This document shows positions 25,110-36,237 of a stretch of 64,000 nucleotides of DNA, piece by piece; position 1 is the first letter of the stretch, and each line of letters begins with the position of its first letter. The position numbers and the translations under genes were made by a program. The notes below the pieces were generated by a model. It made no database searches, was not told where the DNA came from, and worked only from the letters and a program-made list of their open reading frames with translations. This DNA is from Apostichopus japonicus (lineage: Eukaryota > Echinodermata > Holothuroidea > Aspidochirotida > Stichopodidae). The stretch is from NCBI RefSeq assembly GCF_037975245.1, contig NC_092562.1:3171001-3235000 (forward strand). The letters run 5' to 3'.

Positions 25110-26648
25110 TTAAACAGTTAAAACAGAGCCTATTCTCTTTAGCAAATCCAAACCTTGAGTAGGATACATCTCCTTAAATTCATCGCACCTGAATAACGAA
25201 TGACCACTCTTATTACACTTGAGACACGGAACATTCTGCTCTGTGAGCAAATTAAAATTTGTCCCTCTATTTCTCGCCTTGGGTTTAGAACCATCGAACT
25301 TGCCCACCACTACGTTACCTTCCTTAGCTCTCAAGCTTAACCTCCCATATACAGGATCATTCAGCTCTTCAGCTGCATCATTGATGAACTCTACTATATC
25401 GGCAATATTTGGTACCCTACCATGTCGCTTCCTAATACGACGAGCCTCCCTCACCCACCTGGACCGTAGGAAATTAGGTAACCTCTCAGCAATTGAGAGG
25501 AGAACCCTCTGGTTATTCATCTCTGCTATGAAACCCATAGAACTTAATGTTTCCTTACAACTCTGCAGATCATCTGCAAAATCTCTTAACCCCTGCTTGT
25601 CATACGAGGAGAAGGTGCCCCCAGAAGTGATGTTCTCCAACCAAGCATCTGCTATCAGGTGGTTGTCACCAAAACGATCTTTAAGGATCCCTAGCGCCCT
25701 GGGGTAACCATCGCAAGGATCCATGACGGAACAGCACTGTATGACCTTGTTCGCTTTTCCCACACAATACTGCTGCAGACGTGTAAGCTTAGCTCCATAA
25801 CTAAGATTTGAACTACCAACGCTGTTCTCGAAGGACCTAATAAATGACCAGTATTTCATGGGATTCCCATCAAAATAGCTTAACTCTGCTCGCGGCAAAT
25901 GAATAGCTTCAATTAACTGGTTTCGATCTTGATCTGACAGCTGTGGTGTGGCTTCTGGAACTATAATCTTCTCACTTGGGTGAAATTCCAGAGCTTCGGG
26001 ACGCAACACAGCACCTTCGCTTTCAACCACATTGGAGGATTTTTTAACACAACTCAAATCAACCTTATGCTCTGCCTCCATGTAGGCCTTCTCTTCTGCT
26101 TCGGCCATAGCTATTTCCATCCTGAGGTCTAGCTCGTCTTTCTGCTGTTTCAACCTCAGCTCTGCTAGCTGTAGATCTTGTTGCTGTTGCAACAAAACTG
26201 CACGTGCTGCTAACGCAGCTTTCTTGGCGTTGGCTTTGGCTCTCTCACTTGTGATCGAGCTACTTGAGCTTGTTTGGCTTACCGAATCAGAAGGCATGAC
26301 CAATGGGACATCTTGGGATCTCTGCCAGGTCGAAATCTCCTGACTGAACTCATCAAAAGCACGATGAATGGCTGACATATATGCTTCGGCTTCATGAATA
26401 TCATCATCCTCTTTGAGCACTTCCAGGTATGCATTATGTGCCTCTTCAAGCTCTCCAATTGCCTGACTGTAGGCTTCATTCTTTTGTTGCACAGTAGCCC
26501 TACAGCTGCTGTCTGGCTGTGGGTTTTCTGTTATTATGGCCTTTATTTCATTTCCCAAACGGGTAAGACATCCCCTCTTGGTGGCTCTAGCCTTCTTCAG
26601 TCCTTTCATGACTGCTAGGTCTGGCTCTACTGAACCTTGTGACATCAT
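25110..26648 (-). CDS. gag: BEL/Pao Gag, frame broken before the second zinc knuckle
   Basis: 512 residues. The N-terminus has charged helices, including a Glu/Lys/Gln-rich coiled-coil-like stretch about residues 140-195 (LAELRLKQQKDELDL). A capsid-like region follows (LPRAELSYFDGNPMKYWSF; LTRLQQYCVGKAN). A CCHC knuckle (CLKCNKSGH...C) lies near residues 474-487. The frame then runs into TVsegment-stop at 25110. Conserved Gag sequence continues in the Pol frame from about 25155, consistent with loss of one base or a frameshift used in translation. No classic slippery heptamer is seen, so a recent deletion is my preferred reading. Confidence 0.92.
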   Translation of the reverse strand: MMSQGSVEPDLAVMKGLKKARATKRGCLTRLGNEIKAIITENPQPDSSCRATVQQKNEAYSQAIGELEEAHNAYLEVLKEDDDIHEAEAYMSAIHRAFDEFSQEISTWQRSQDVPLVMPSDSVSQTSSSSSITSERAKANAKKAALAARAVLLQQQQDLQLAELRLKQQKDELDLRMEIAMAEAEEKAYMEAEHKVDLSCVKKSSNVVESEGAVLRPEALEFHPSEKIIVPEATPQLSDQDRNQLIEAIHLPRAELSYFDGNPMKYWSFIRSFENSVGSSNLSYGAKLTRLQQYCVGKANKVIQCCSVMDPCDGYPRALGILKDRFGDNHLIADAWLENITSGGTFSSYDKQGLRDFADDLQSCKETLSSMGFIAEMNNQRVLLSIAERLPNFLRSRWVREARRIRKRHGRVPNIADIVEFINDAAEELNDPVYGRLSLRAKEGNVVVGKFDGSKPKARNRGTNFNLLTEQNVPCLKCNKSGHSLFRCDEFKEMYPTQGLDLLKRIGSVLTV

Positions 26649-26698
26649 ACTTGATCAAACTTGACAACTTATCCAAACAGACGTTGTCATTGAACTTA

Positions 26699-27510
26699 TG
26701 TTGACGGTAAAAATGACAAAACATCAAACAAATAAAGCCCTGGCACCTCCGCCGACTATGTATTGACACACACCAAATAACGGAAAAGATGATGGTTCAA
26801 TCTGTAAAAGGACACAACAAAATATCCATAAGTACAGATTTACAAACACAAAAAAAAAAAAAAGATATAATATACATAGATGTAACAATTATCCCACTAA
26901 TGCCAAGAATGTAAGTCATAAAGATTCATCACACATGAACAACAATTATAAACATACACTATTCTACTTTAAGCTAAATAGTCACTAAAATCACTGAACT
27001 CGATACTCAAATATCAGAAGGTGACCTTAATTATAATAATAATAACAAATATGCTCTCAAACACATAGAGGATAAGCAAGTAAAAGTACAACACATCCTG
27101 ACACTCATACCCCACTATACTAATGCACAACACAATAGCTTAATGAGTAATATGCAACGCTTCCCTTCCCTGAAGTCTAACCACATGGCCCCCTAACAAC
27201 GTTAACAATATATATTCTTGAAGGCCTAGGCTCACGGCCCAAACAAACTTATATACCAAAAGGTTAAATGCCTCAATGAGGATAAACAATCATACTAGGG
27301 AACAGGAAAACAAACAATACAGCACACTAATGCCATAACTAAAGACTGATAATAGAGAAATCAAAAAAAACGGCTAATTCAATGCAAAATTAAGAAAACT
27401 TACGACATTGGGTCTCTCTAGGAGGTGCATGGGTGACGCGACTTAAATCCAAGTAACCCAACTCACAAATACGACGAGCGCCACCTATTGGCTGCTCTCT
27501 GCCTCCAACA
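26699..27510 (-). repeat. BEL element 5' LTR
   Basis: 812 bp; precedes gag in element orientation (gag ATG at 26648, only about 50 bp of leader). Near identical to the other LTR. Confidence 0.96.
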
Positions 27511-28050
27511 CCTGTTACAAAAAGTATTATCAAATTGCACCTAGTGCTAATCACCCTGAAAGCCAGGGTGCACTGTAGAACGATTTCACCAAACTGTTAA
27601 GAGTATGATCAAAACTTACTGATTTGATAAGGAAAAACAGTGGGCTCAATGTATTCATTTCCAACTATTTCCAGCCCGTAAATCCGTCCAGAAGTCACTT
27701 GGGTTTAGCCCAATCCAGCTTGCATTTGGACACAATGTCCGTGGGCCATTAAAGTTATTCAGAGAGAGAAAACTAGTTGATGAAACTGATGATATTAATC
27801 TCCTTGACTACGTGTCAGATTTTTTAAGAGTAGACTGACCAATGCGTGGGAGTTGGCAAGGAATAACTTGAAAGAGTCCCAAACCAAAACTTGGTATGAT
27901 GTAAATGCCACTGACAAGCATTTGGCCCCAGGGTATTAAGTGCTAGTGCTAATGCCGATACAAGGGCAGACTCTTCGAGCTCGCTACTCAGGTCCCGTAT
28001 GTCGTGAAAGAAAAGACAAGCGACACAAATGATATTATTTCACCCCTGAC

Positions 28051-29590
28051 CAGCGACGTAGCCAGGAATTTGAAAGGGAGGGAGCACTTTTTGCGATTGA
28101 TATCGATTTCAAAAATTTAGGCACGACTATCTGAGCGGAGCGCCACCATCGGTTGGAGCGGAGCGTACAAGAAAATTTTTGGTTTTACAAACCCCCTAGA
28201 TGGCCGGAAACGGCCCTTCCCGAGTGTTCATGCTGGTTCCATGGCCTCTTCCTAACTTGAGACACCTCATTCAATATCACTTTTCAACCAAAAAAACAAA
28301 CGAGTTAAGATACATAAAGATACATTAAGTACATAATTCAATAATACATAATATATTTAAAATTAGCAAGGTACATGTACAGAGTAGTCTTACTTTTCAA
28401 CTGCTGATACTTGTAGTTACATATATAGATAGGCCAGAAATGTCTTAGATACAACTATAGCCAGTAATTGTCTTTGATACAACTGTAAATGTTTAAGTTA
28501 GCCTAATAAGAGAAGGCGAGAGCTATCCGACGATTGCCATCTGATTCAAATTTCTCAACTGTTTTCTCAACTTAAATATTATCTGCGTAAACAGGTTCTT
28601 AACTAGATGTTACAACACTGACAAGATCGGATCCTATAGTCTTTTTCGGCGGGTAGAGTGTTGAATGAAACGGCACGCGATAGAAATGACAGCCTAAATT
28701 AGAAGACTAGGTCACCTAATTAAGCCATATTCTTGCTACGTTCATTTCAATAGTTATTCCTGTCTAGACTCTTAAACTCGTCCAGCAAGCTTATGGATTT
28801 GAAATATGGGTGTTTTTAAAAAAAGATAACTTGGCCAAAAAAGTGTAGGCCCGGACCCACAGTGCTACATACTGGCTAAGCCCCTGATCATATGATATCA
28901 TATTATCAGCAGATTTTGTTTCCTGTTTGAATTCTTTTACATGTTCTTTTACATAATATATCAGAAAGACAAACATAGTGCTCTTTTACAATTTTTCAAG
29001 TAGGATGATTCTTGTTTATTCCAATGTCTGGACTTTAATACATTTGACCAACTTAACTGATGGACAATATAAACTTTCATATTTTGGAATATAGCCAGAT
29101 ATGCAGTGGCCTAAAAACAAATATCGTTATCGCAGTGTATAAGCAGTGTAATAATTATTTATAGGAAGTGCGTATCACGTACGATTGCTAGCTTAGCTTC
29201 ATAACATGCTGTTCGTGCAACAACTTAGGACGAATCATAGAAAGGATGAGAACGAACGTTGTCGACGTTGTTGTGCATACGGTTCGTGACATTCCATAGA
29301 GTGCGGTTAGGTAGGCAATATGTATTTTATTACGCAGTGGCCAACTGTAGGCTTGTAATAGGCTATAGGCTAAATTTAGCTAATTGCATCTGCCAAACTA
29401 AGTAAGTAGTTGAATCAGTAGGCGTGAATGTTACTACGATTATAATTGAGTTAACGGAGCTGACGAGTATTCAAGATCAAAAGAGCACTGACAAAATACC
29501 ATGCTAAAAAAACAACAGTTTTTAAACATTTTTTTCGACACTGAAAGGGGGAGCGGTCGCTCCCCCTGCTCCCCCCTGGCTACGTCCCTG
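28051..29590 (+). mobile_element. non-autonomous hAT element, 1.54 kb
   Basis: The ends are CAGCGACGTAGCCAGG and CCTGGCTACGTCCCTG, flanked by a perfect 8-bp duplication CCCCTGAC (28043-28050 and 29591-29598). It interrupts the gypsy integrase C-terminus, whose frame resumes after it. The internal 1.5 kb has no open frame over 75 codons and no transposase motif. The left subterminal region carries the GAGCGGAGCGCCACC module shared with other hAT copies here. Confidence 0.95.
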
Positions 29591-30079
29591 CCCCTGACAG
29601 GAGGAAAAACAAACGATTTTGCTGCCATGTTAATATACTCAAGGCATACCATCAAAGAGAGGATTCAGAGTCACCTCTGACATCTCTTCCTTCACCGGAA
29701 GTGAAATCTCTCAGTACTTATACTGGAGTTGCCCTTGCCACTGTCCCATGTAACAGTGATAAGCCAAGTTTGGATCATTTTTCTTCTCCAACTGACCCCT
29801 TTAAAACATCTTCCCAGATATTAATGTTAAGTTGCAAAATTCTGATGTTTTATGTTATCTTAGTGAGTAATTGTCTCACTTGTCTAAGCAACATTAAAAT
29901 CGAGATGTCCGATTAAATTAATTCACATTTGATCATTTTTACCGACATTCCACGGAGGATTCATCTAGTGTGTCACAATGTTGATGTTGATGATGCTGTA
30001 CCTATTAAGCAGCATCCATTATTTAGGTTAAGTCCTATTAAGATGAAACATTTACAAAATGAAGTTAAGTACTTGTTAG

Positions 30080-31680
30080 GAATATAATATAATTGAACCC
30101 AGGGACAGTCCCTGAAATTCTCCGTGTATTTTTGTTCCTGTCACGTAAGTGGATGCAAAATTCCTGGTATTGATATGCTTCACTGTGTGCATTGGAGCAC
30201 CTGTATCGCATATAAAGAGTAACTAAATTCCGGGTTTCTCGGCTCCTTATTGTTGGTATGTTTCACCGAGATATATCGGAATACCTGTGCTTACAAATTG
30301 TAAGAGCCGTTACGTCATATTAGATTCGTGTTTTTTTTTTAGTTGATGTTAGGGTGGGGTACAGGAAAGTTAGTTAGTTGCATTCCATCTGGTAACGATA
30401 TCACGTCGGGCAGAGAGGTAGTTTCTCCGTTATTGAGAACGGGAGTTATATATTCATAAAAAGGCAATGAGGTCTTAAATTGAGTTAGTATTATATTGTC
30501 AATGAGGACAATTTTGCGTATACTTGTTATTGAGAACAAGCCGCTACAATACCGTATATTCTCGACGCACGTGCTTTATTCGTTTGTGACAAGCGGAGTT
30601 TGCTGTATAGTAAACCAGATTACGGGCAGGCGACCCCCAATAATCTGTGAGTATTCTAAGTATTAATGTAAAATTGGTATATTCTAGGACCACATTAAAT
30701 GAGAGAGTGTCATCATTTCGTAAATTTATTTGTAAGTAAACTGTATGATCCAAAGTGCTTGAATTGAAACGGAATTCTTAAAAGTGGTCGAATACCTAGT
30801 AGAAATGCTGAGACTAATACATGTAACGAGAGTTAGTTTCATTTTGTCGCATAATTGGTTTATTATTGAGATTGGATGGAATTTATATTTGATTGATTGA
30901 TTTATTTGTTGTATCACGTGAATATATACAATGTGATAGGAAATCCTCTAAAAACCTTCAGATGGCTTAACAAAGTAGAGGTCTCCCTGTAAAGAAAAGG
31001 GAAGAGTAAACTAAGTATATAAGAGCCTTATTTGTTTGAGGAACAAGGGCAGATCTTTAATTTGTGGCGTAAAGAATTTTATTCTGAAAAATTTGTAAGA
31101 TTATCTATAGAAAGCGAAGGAAATGCTATATCATGTTTACGTTAATGTGTCTCGTAAGGAGTGAGAGTTAAAATTTCCCTTATAAGTTGCGATCAATCGT
31201 AGTTTTGCTTCCGGAAATTGACCGTATGTTTAAAACAAATATTAGGAATGGTTTTGTTCCTCTGTTTGTCTACAGGGTTTTACTTTTGGTGACTCCAAAA
31301 CTAACTGCTTGGGGTCACGGGGGTATTCTTCCGTGCCGATAGATGTGGTCTGGTCCACACTTTTAAGACGCCGGATACAGGTATCCTACTTTGACACGTG
31401 TGAAAAGCTGAATGGTTTGACTCCGCCTATAGCGACTACCTTGTGGGCGGTGATCTTCTGAAGCCTGTCCTAAAGCGTACTTTAGCAGTGTCAGTTAGCA
31501 TAAAGGGGGTAGGATTCATTGGATAAGTATCCAAGGGGGTGTAGTTATTTTCATATGTGCATTTCTTTTATGTTTTCTTTTACAAATAATCATTGAAATA
31601 TCTCGTGCCAATAAATCCATGAGAATTAAAAGCAGAGTGTTTGCGTGGTTTCTTGATTATCAATTGAGCGTTTCTTTCTA
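30080..31680. other. unresolved 1.6-kb insertion in the gypsy RT
   Basis: Gypsy RT homology stops after LQNEVKYLL (about 30079) and resumes near 31681. The intervening sequence has no coding homology. A palindrome CAGGGACAGTCCCTG lies at 30102-30116. AATTGA occurs at both edges (about 30092 and 31671) and could be a target duplication, but no terminal repeats were found. A solo LTR is possible. Confidence 0.5.
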
Positions 31681-32059
31681 GAAAGGGTCACTATGTGTCA
31701 CTTGTGACAGTTCCTAAACCCGATGGAAGTTTCCGGTTTTGCACCGATTATTGGATGGTAAATTCATTTACTCGCTCCGATTCGTATCCAGTTTCAAGAA
31801 ATGATAACTGTATAAATCAAATATACAGTCAAAGTATGTAAGTTTGACATTTTGAAAGGGTATTGGGAAATTCCCCTTTTCAGAGGCCGCAAAAGGGAAT
31901 TTCGGCGTTTGTTACCCCGTGCAGAGGTTTGACCTCCATGGTTACCCCAAGCTATTGATGTTTATTTCCAAAAGTTTGATTCAAACTTTTTTCTGATTCA
32001 AAAAGTGTGACAATTCTATAGTTTGAGTTTTTTTCCATAAAAATCTAGGCTCCACTTAG

Positions 32060-32285
32060 AAACAGGCCAGCATGTGACAGGGAATAGTGTCCGGGCGTCT
32101 CACGGACACTATTCCACGGGAATTGTGTCCGTAGGACAACTTTCTCGGGGGAATTGTGTCCGGCGGACAGTATTATCTGTCCGGACGGACACTATTAACT
32201 AGGAAAAAACGTCCGTGTGTGGTGATTTTCTGTCCGCGCGGACAGGATGAGAGAATTGCACGGATAAATGTGTCCTACAAGCTCT
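32060..32285. repeat. cluster of GTCCG palindromes
   Basis: Dense inverted motifs: GGAATAGTGTCCG pairs with CGGACACTATTCC over a 9-base loop (near 32080-32115). CTGTCCGGACGGACAC and CTGTCCGCGCGGACAG follow. A related cluster lies at 45596-45725. Function unknown; possibly subterminal repeats of a DNA transposon. Confidence 0.7.
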
Positions 32286-34093
32286 TCTGTATGGAAACGT
32301 AGTGCAAAAACATCAGGACAGCAAGGCTTCTTTGGAGTATGCCTTTTCATCTTAATTGCATTTCTTAATGGCAGGATTTATAGAGGAACTTTAGACCAAT
32401 TTCACTACATGATGAACGGCTGAAATATATGGTCATTAATGATTTCTTGCATGATACTATTTGGACAGACACAAATGAATGGAAATATCAATTTGATTTA
32501 AAATTTATTGCAAATTTAATTCTCCTTCATGTTCTCTGCTGCATAAGATAAATACATTTCTAAAAAATGACAAAAGTGCTGCAAGACTCGTGCAACATCC
32601 TACGTCTATTGTGACATAGAACAACTGTATCTGTTTCTTTATTTTTAGTACAAGCTGTTTCAAATACTTTGTTTTATAAAAATCATCCAATTTCCCTTCT
32701 ACTTTTAATACTAATGCTTGACAACCATTGACAATAACAGATAGCCTCACATCTAGTAACTTTTGAAATCTTGGGGATCTCAAGACAAAATGACATTCAC
32801 ATGGGAAAAAAAGGTTACATAAATCAAAGTAAACCATGCTTTGGCGTCCACAGTTGTAGCCTAGCAGTATTTGTTGGTCAGGCAATCAATTAAAGGAAGA
32901 CTATTGTTAATCCAATTATCGACAGGCTGTGAATGTTAACTATGGTGAAAATACTTGGGAATTCCTTTTCATGTGATATATTTTAAGATTGGGCAATGCC
33001 TAGCTGGTTGGAAATGGTACTTGGGAAGCAATATAAAATCATATGGTATAGGAGCAGAGGGTTTGTGTAGGGTGTTTTCGTGTGTTCATGACATGTCAAC
33101 CATTGAATCATGATATATTGCCTGCACAGTCAGGCAGTGCATTATTCATTAGAAGGTATTTCCAAACGAATATCTCACCATGCACAACTGGTATTGATAA
33201 ACACCAAAAGCGTTTGTTGCTACGATGTATTGTTAATGGGCATAAAGGCCTCTAAGCTATATCAATTATTTTCAACAAAAATCAGCTGAAAGTTATGTTG
33301 CATTGGCTTCAAATATGCCAGATACTAAAATATGGTCACCTATGGTCAAAATTATTAAACTGTTTTTGTACCACCTGTAGGAAATTTACCTCACTGGGAC
33401 ATTCTGTCCTTTTGCATGTTCTTTTAAAATGTCTGAGAAAAATTTGGAGATTATAAAGACCTCAAGGAAAGTACTTCTTGATGTCACAATACAACTTTGT
33501 GGCCTATACAGACTACCTTCAAATGACATGCTGCTGGTCACACTAAGTATCAGGCTTAACATAAATACTGGGAAAGGAGGCTGTGTGAGAACCAGTTCTA
33601 CTACACTCAGATTGTTTAGTGTTAGTCAAAGTACCTCAATGACTATTGTTCAAATGTTGGAAAAGAAAAAAAATCAATTAGAGCTAATTGGGAAATGCAA
33701 GCTGAAGCCAGTAAAATCATATTTGTACACAATTCACACAACTTGGTATCAGTTAACATTTCTCTTGCTTTTGTCTACATATTTGGCCCACCTTTTCCTT
33801 TGACATTAAATAAATATTCTTTGCACTAAAAGTTTGGTCTTGACACAGTCAACAGTATAATCACCTGAATCCTTTACTGGGGAGCATCCAAGGCCAGTCA
33901 ACACTGAAAATAAAAATACACATACATACACATACATACATATACATATATACACACATATACACACACACATACACGCATACATATACACACATATATA
34001 TATACAAAACGTACAAGTGCAGCTGTCTACAATAAATTATCCAGATTACCATTTTGTAAATAAAAGAGCAGCACGATAAATAAAACTATAATA
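32286..34093. other. no gene recognised
   Basis: Two open frames of about 125 codons (32505-32885 minus; 33429-33803 plus) show no recognisable domain, and their composition matches the flanks. A CA/TA-type microsatellite spans 33907-34010. Confidence 0.5.
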
Positions 34094-34647
34094 CTATCTA
34101 TACACATTAATTCTGAATTTTGGTGTTATTGCTTTGTGTCTCAGATTATACCTAGTAGTTTCTCGAAGTAGAGAGTTAAGTTCGGTATGCAAAGAATGTC
34201 TGTCATTTCTTTGTATGCAATTTACACTTCTAATGAACTCATTTTTAGCAGCATTGTTTACAGTACTCATAAGAAAGTTAAATCTATATTAAAAATTCTA
34301 GAACAATACTTTAAAAAAAAAAAAATTCTCTTATTATCTTTAATTAGTAAAAAGTGATACCAAGCAGAAACAGCATATATTAGGTGTGGTAAGATATTGG
34401 CAGTAAAAACTCTTTTGCTTACATCAACATGAAAATATGGAACTATATACGATAGAGTTGAGACTATGAAGTACACCCGTTTAAGTATTCTGCTTATATG
34501 ACCAGTGAAACTTAGTTTGTCATCAATACAAACACCTAGATATACTGTATGATGAGTGCGTTCTACTTCTGCATCTTTAATTGAGATTTTAGTTAACTTA
34601 CATGATAAAAGACCTTTTCTACGAAAACGCTTATTCAGTTGCAACAA
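34094..34647 (-). pseudogene. non-LTR retrotransposon (LINE) RT 3' fragment
   Basis: The minus strand reads VYLGVCIDDKLSFTGHISRI, then PHLIYAVSAWYHFL and LKYCSRIFN. After a shift at a poly-A/T run (about 34313-34325) it reads NLRHKAITPKFRINVYR before a stop at 34094. This is the conserved C-terminal part of reverse transcriptases in jockey/CR1-like LINEs. It is 5'-truncated and frameshifted. Confidence 0.82.
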
Positions 34648-36237
34648 CTACATAATGCATCACAGATAAAGAAACTATATCCCAGTTGTTACTTGCCTTG
34701 ATATACTTGAATGGCATATGAGGACAGCTGTCAAGTAGCATGTACGCATAAACCAGACTGTGGTTTCTATGATCCAACATGAGTATCCTTTCATATGAAT
34801 GGGACATACTGACACACTTGATCTTTAGTAATACAGCAAGAAGTGACAAACAGTATATTCACAATGACAGATGCTGACACAAATGACCACTGATAGCCTG
34901 CTTGTACTCACTCAATGTGATACATACTACAGTAAATATGAGATTTCTTCCAGCTTCCTCATCTTGAGATATCAAGTTTTAAAGGTTTACAAAATTTGAC
35001 CACTGTTAATCTCCACAATAACAAAGGCCTCTTTTAGCCATGTGGTATACTTACAGACTAAATATGATATCTGTTCAGCTTCCTTTCTTGAACTTATAAT
35101 TTTTACAAGGTTTTCACAACTTGAACCCTGTTTACCCTTTGACATCCACCCCAAAAATATAGGATATAATCAATATGATTCACATACATGCCAAATCTTA
35201 CATTTTCCAAGCTTCCCTTCTAGAGATAGCGTGTTTGAAGCCAGGTGTCATACCGCACACACAAGTATTAACGCATAGGTTTATTAAATCAGCAAACAAA
35301 TTAAGCATTGATATTGAGATGACGCAATATGACAAATCATTTTTTTCTAACCCATACCGTCACGACTCTAAGTTTATGCTTAGAACTAACAATGAATGTA
35401 TGCTATATCAAGTGAGCTGGCTTCCCTCATCTTGGAAAGATAATTGTTCTGCTTGTTTTAGCCAGTTTTCTGTTAATTAGTACCTATTCGTGTGACCAAA
35501 GCAAAGCATAGCAGAACAGAATTTAAAAAATTAGATGGTGAATGTAAAAATTCCATTTACCTGAAGAAAGACGAACTAACTGCCATTTACTGTCCTGGAT
35601 GTGACACATGAGTTTATAGATTACAACTACCAATAGAACAACTTCATTTCTACGTGTGGTAAAATATATGCTTGTTATGTGAGACTTTTGTTAGAATTTT
35701 GTCACCTTAGAGTCCTTTGAACTTCACAATCAACAAAAACAATCCCAGGATTTACTTATACCATCATTCTGACTGGAGTTCTCTGGGAACATTGCTCTTG
35801 ATTCAACCTTACAATGCCATTACTAAATGCATTATAAGATAATAGAAATACTAATTCTATTCAGTATACTAATTGTGTGCACATTTTCCTCCTTGCCAGG
35901 GGGAGAAAAACAGACCCTTTGATATATATGGAGGGGGAGGAAGTGTGTGTGTGGGGGGGGGGGTTATGAATTGAATTGAAACCAATCTAGTGTGGTTTGA
36001 ACAGAGGGAATGTGTGAATTAAATATTGCTTAATATAAGGACACTTATTGCCGGTTCCAAAAAGTGCTATCTGACGGCATTTATGCTTTGTTTTTCTTGT
36101 TGCTTGCTGTTTTTAATCTATCTTGCACATATAAACATACTTAAACTTTAAGCGGGATTTTTTTTTCTGGAATTGTCTATCAGTGGGGGTGGGGGGACAA
36201 ACAATAACGATATGCATGAAAGAAAGAAACCTTTTTA
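34648..36237. other. no gene recognised
   Basis: About 34895-35165 carries diverged copies of a repeat also seen at 38935-39310 (CTTGTACTCA...; TTTTACAAGGTTTTCACAA; CCCTTTGACATCC). GT/G-runs lie at 35940-35964. Confidence 0.5.

Larger units (their letters stand above)
19968..27510 (-). mobile_element. BEL/Pao LTR retrotransposon, full length, young
   Basis: A 7,543-bp element on the minus strand inserted in the gypsy integrase. The LTRs (19968-20780; 26699-27510) start TGTTG and end CAACA on either strand. They appear identical except for one A in a homopolymer, which suggests a recent insertion. A 5-bp target duplication CCTGT lies at 19963-19967 and 27511-27515. Gag (26648 down to 25110) and Pol (to 20980) are present. 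A purine stretch (AGGGGCCGGTA on the minus strand) next to the 3' LTR may be the polypurine tract. The primer-binding site was not recognised. One frameshift near 25155 separates Gag from Pol. Confidence 0.97.
17525..31960 (+). mobile_element. decayed Ty3/gypsy (Gmr1-type) element split by nested insertions
   Basis: Collinear plus-strand fragments: gag-like 17525-17960 (ILHGYELVSEAFRQ; in another frame HIEFARCKGTLFERWC); end of protease 18528-18720 (LLGNDLAG); linker 18900-19178 (FYLKHGVLMRKW; HQVVTPPVYRKGIL); integrase zinc-finger and core 19532-19967 (GVTKTYNRILE; LPKSVQSDQGS); integrase C-part 27511-28050 (LAFGHNVRGPLKLFRERK); integrase end plus RT start 29591-30080 (CCHVNILKAYHQ, then DVDDAVPIKQHP); RT 31681-31960 (VPKPDGSFRFCTDY). 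Integrase lies before reverse transcriptase, as in the Gmr1 group of deuterostome Ty3/gypsy elements. Stops and frameshifts are everywhere and neither LTR was identified. Confidence 0.85.

Noticed and set aside
25219-25707. 162-codon open frame on the plus strand
   Set aside because: Antisense shadow of the BEL gag frame.
32505-32885. 126-codon open frame on the minus strand
   Set aside because: No domain, no splice context, composition like the flanks.
33429-33803. 124-codon open frame on the plus strand
   Set aside because: No recognisable motif and no support from neighbours; a chance frame is as likely.
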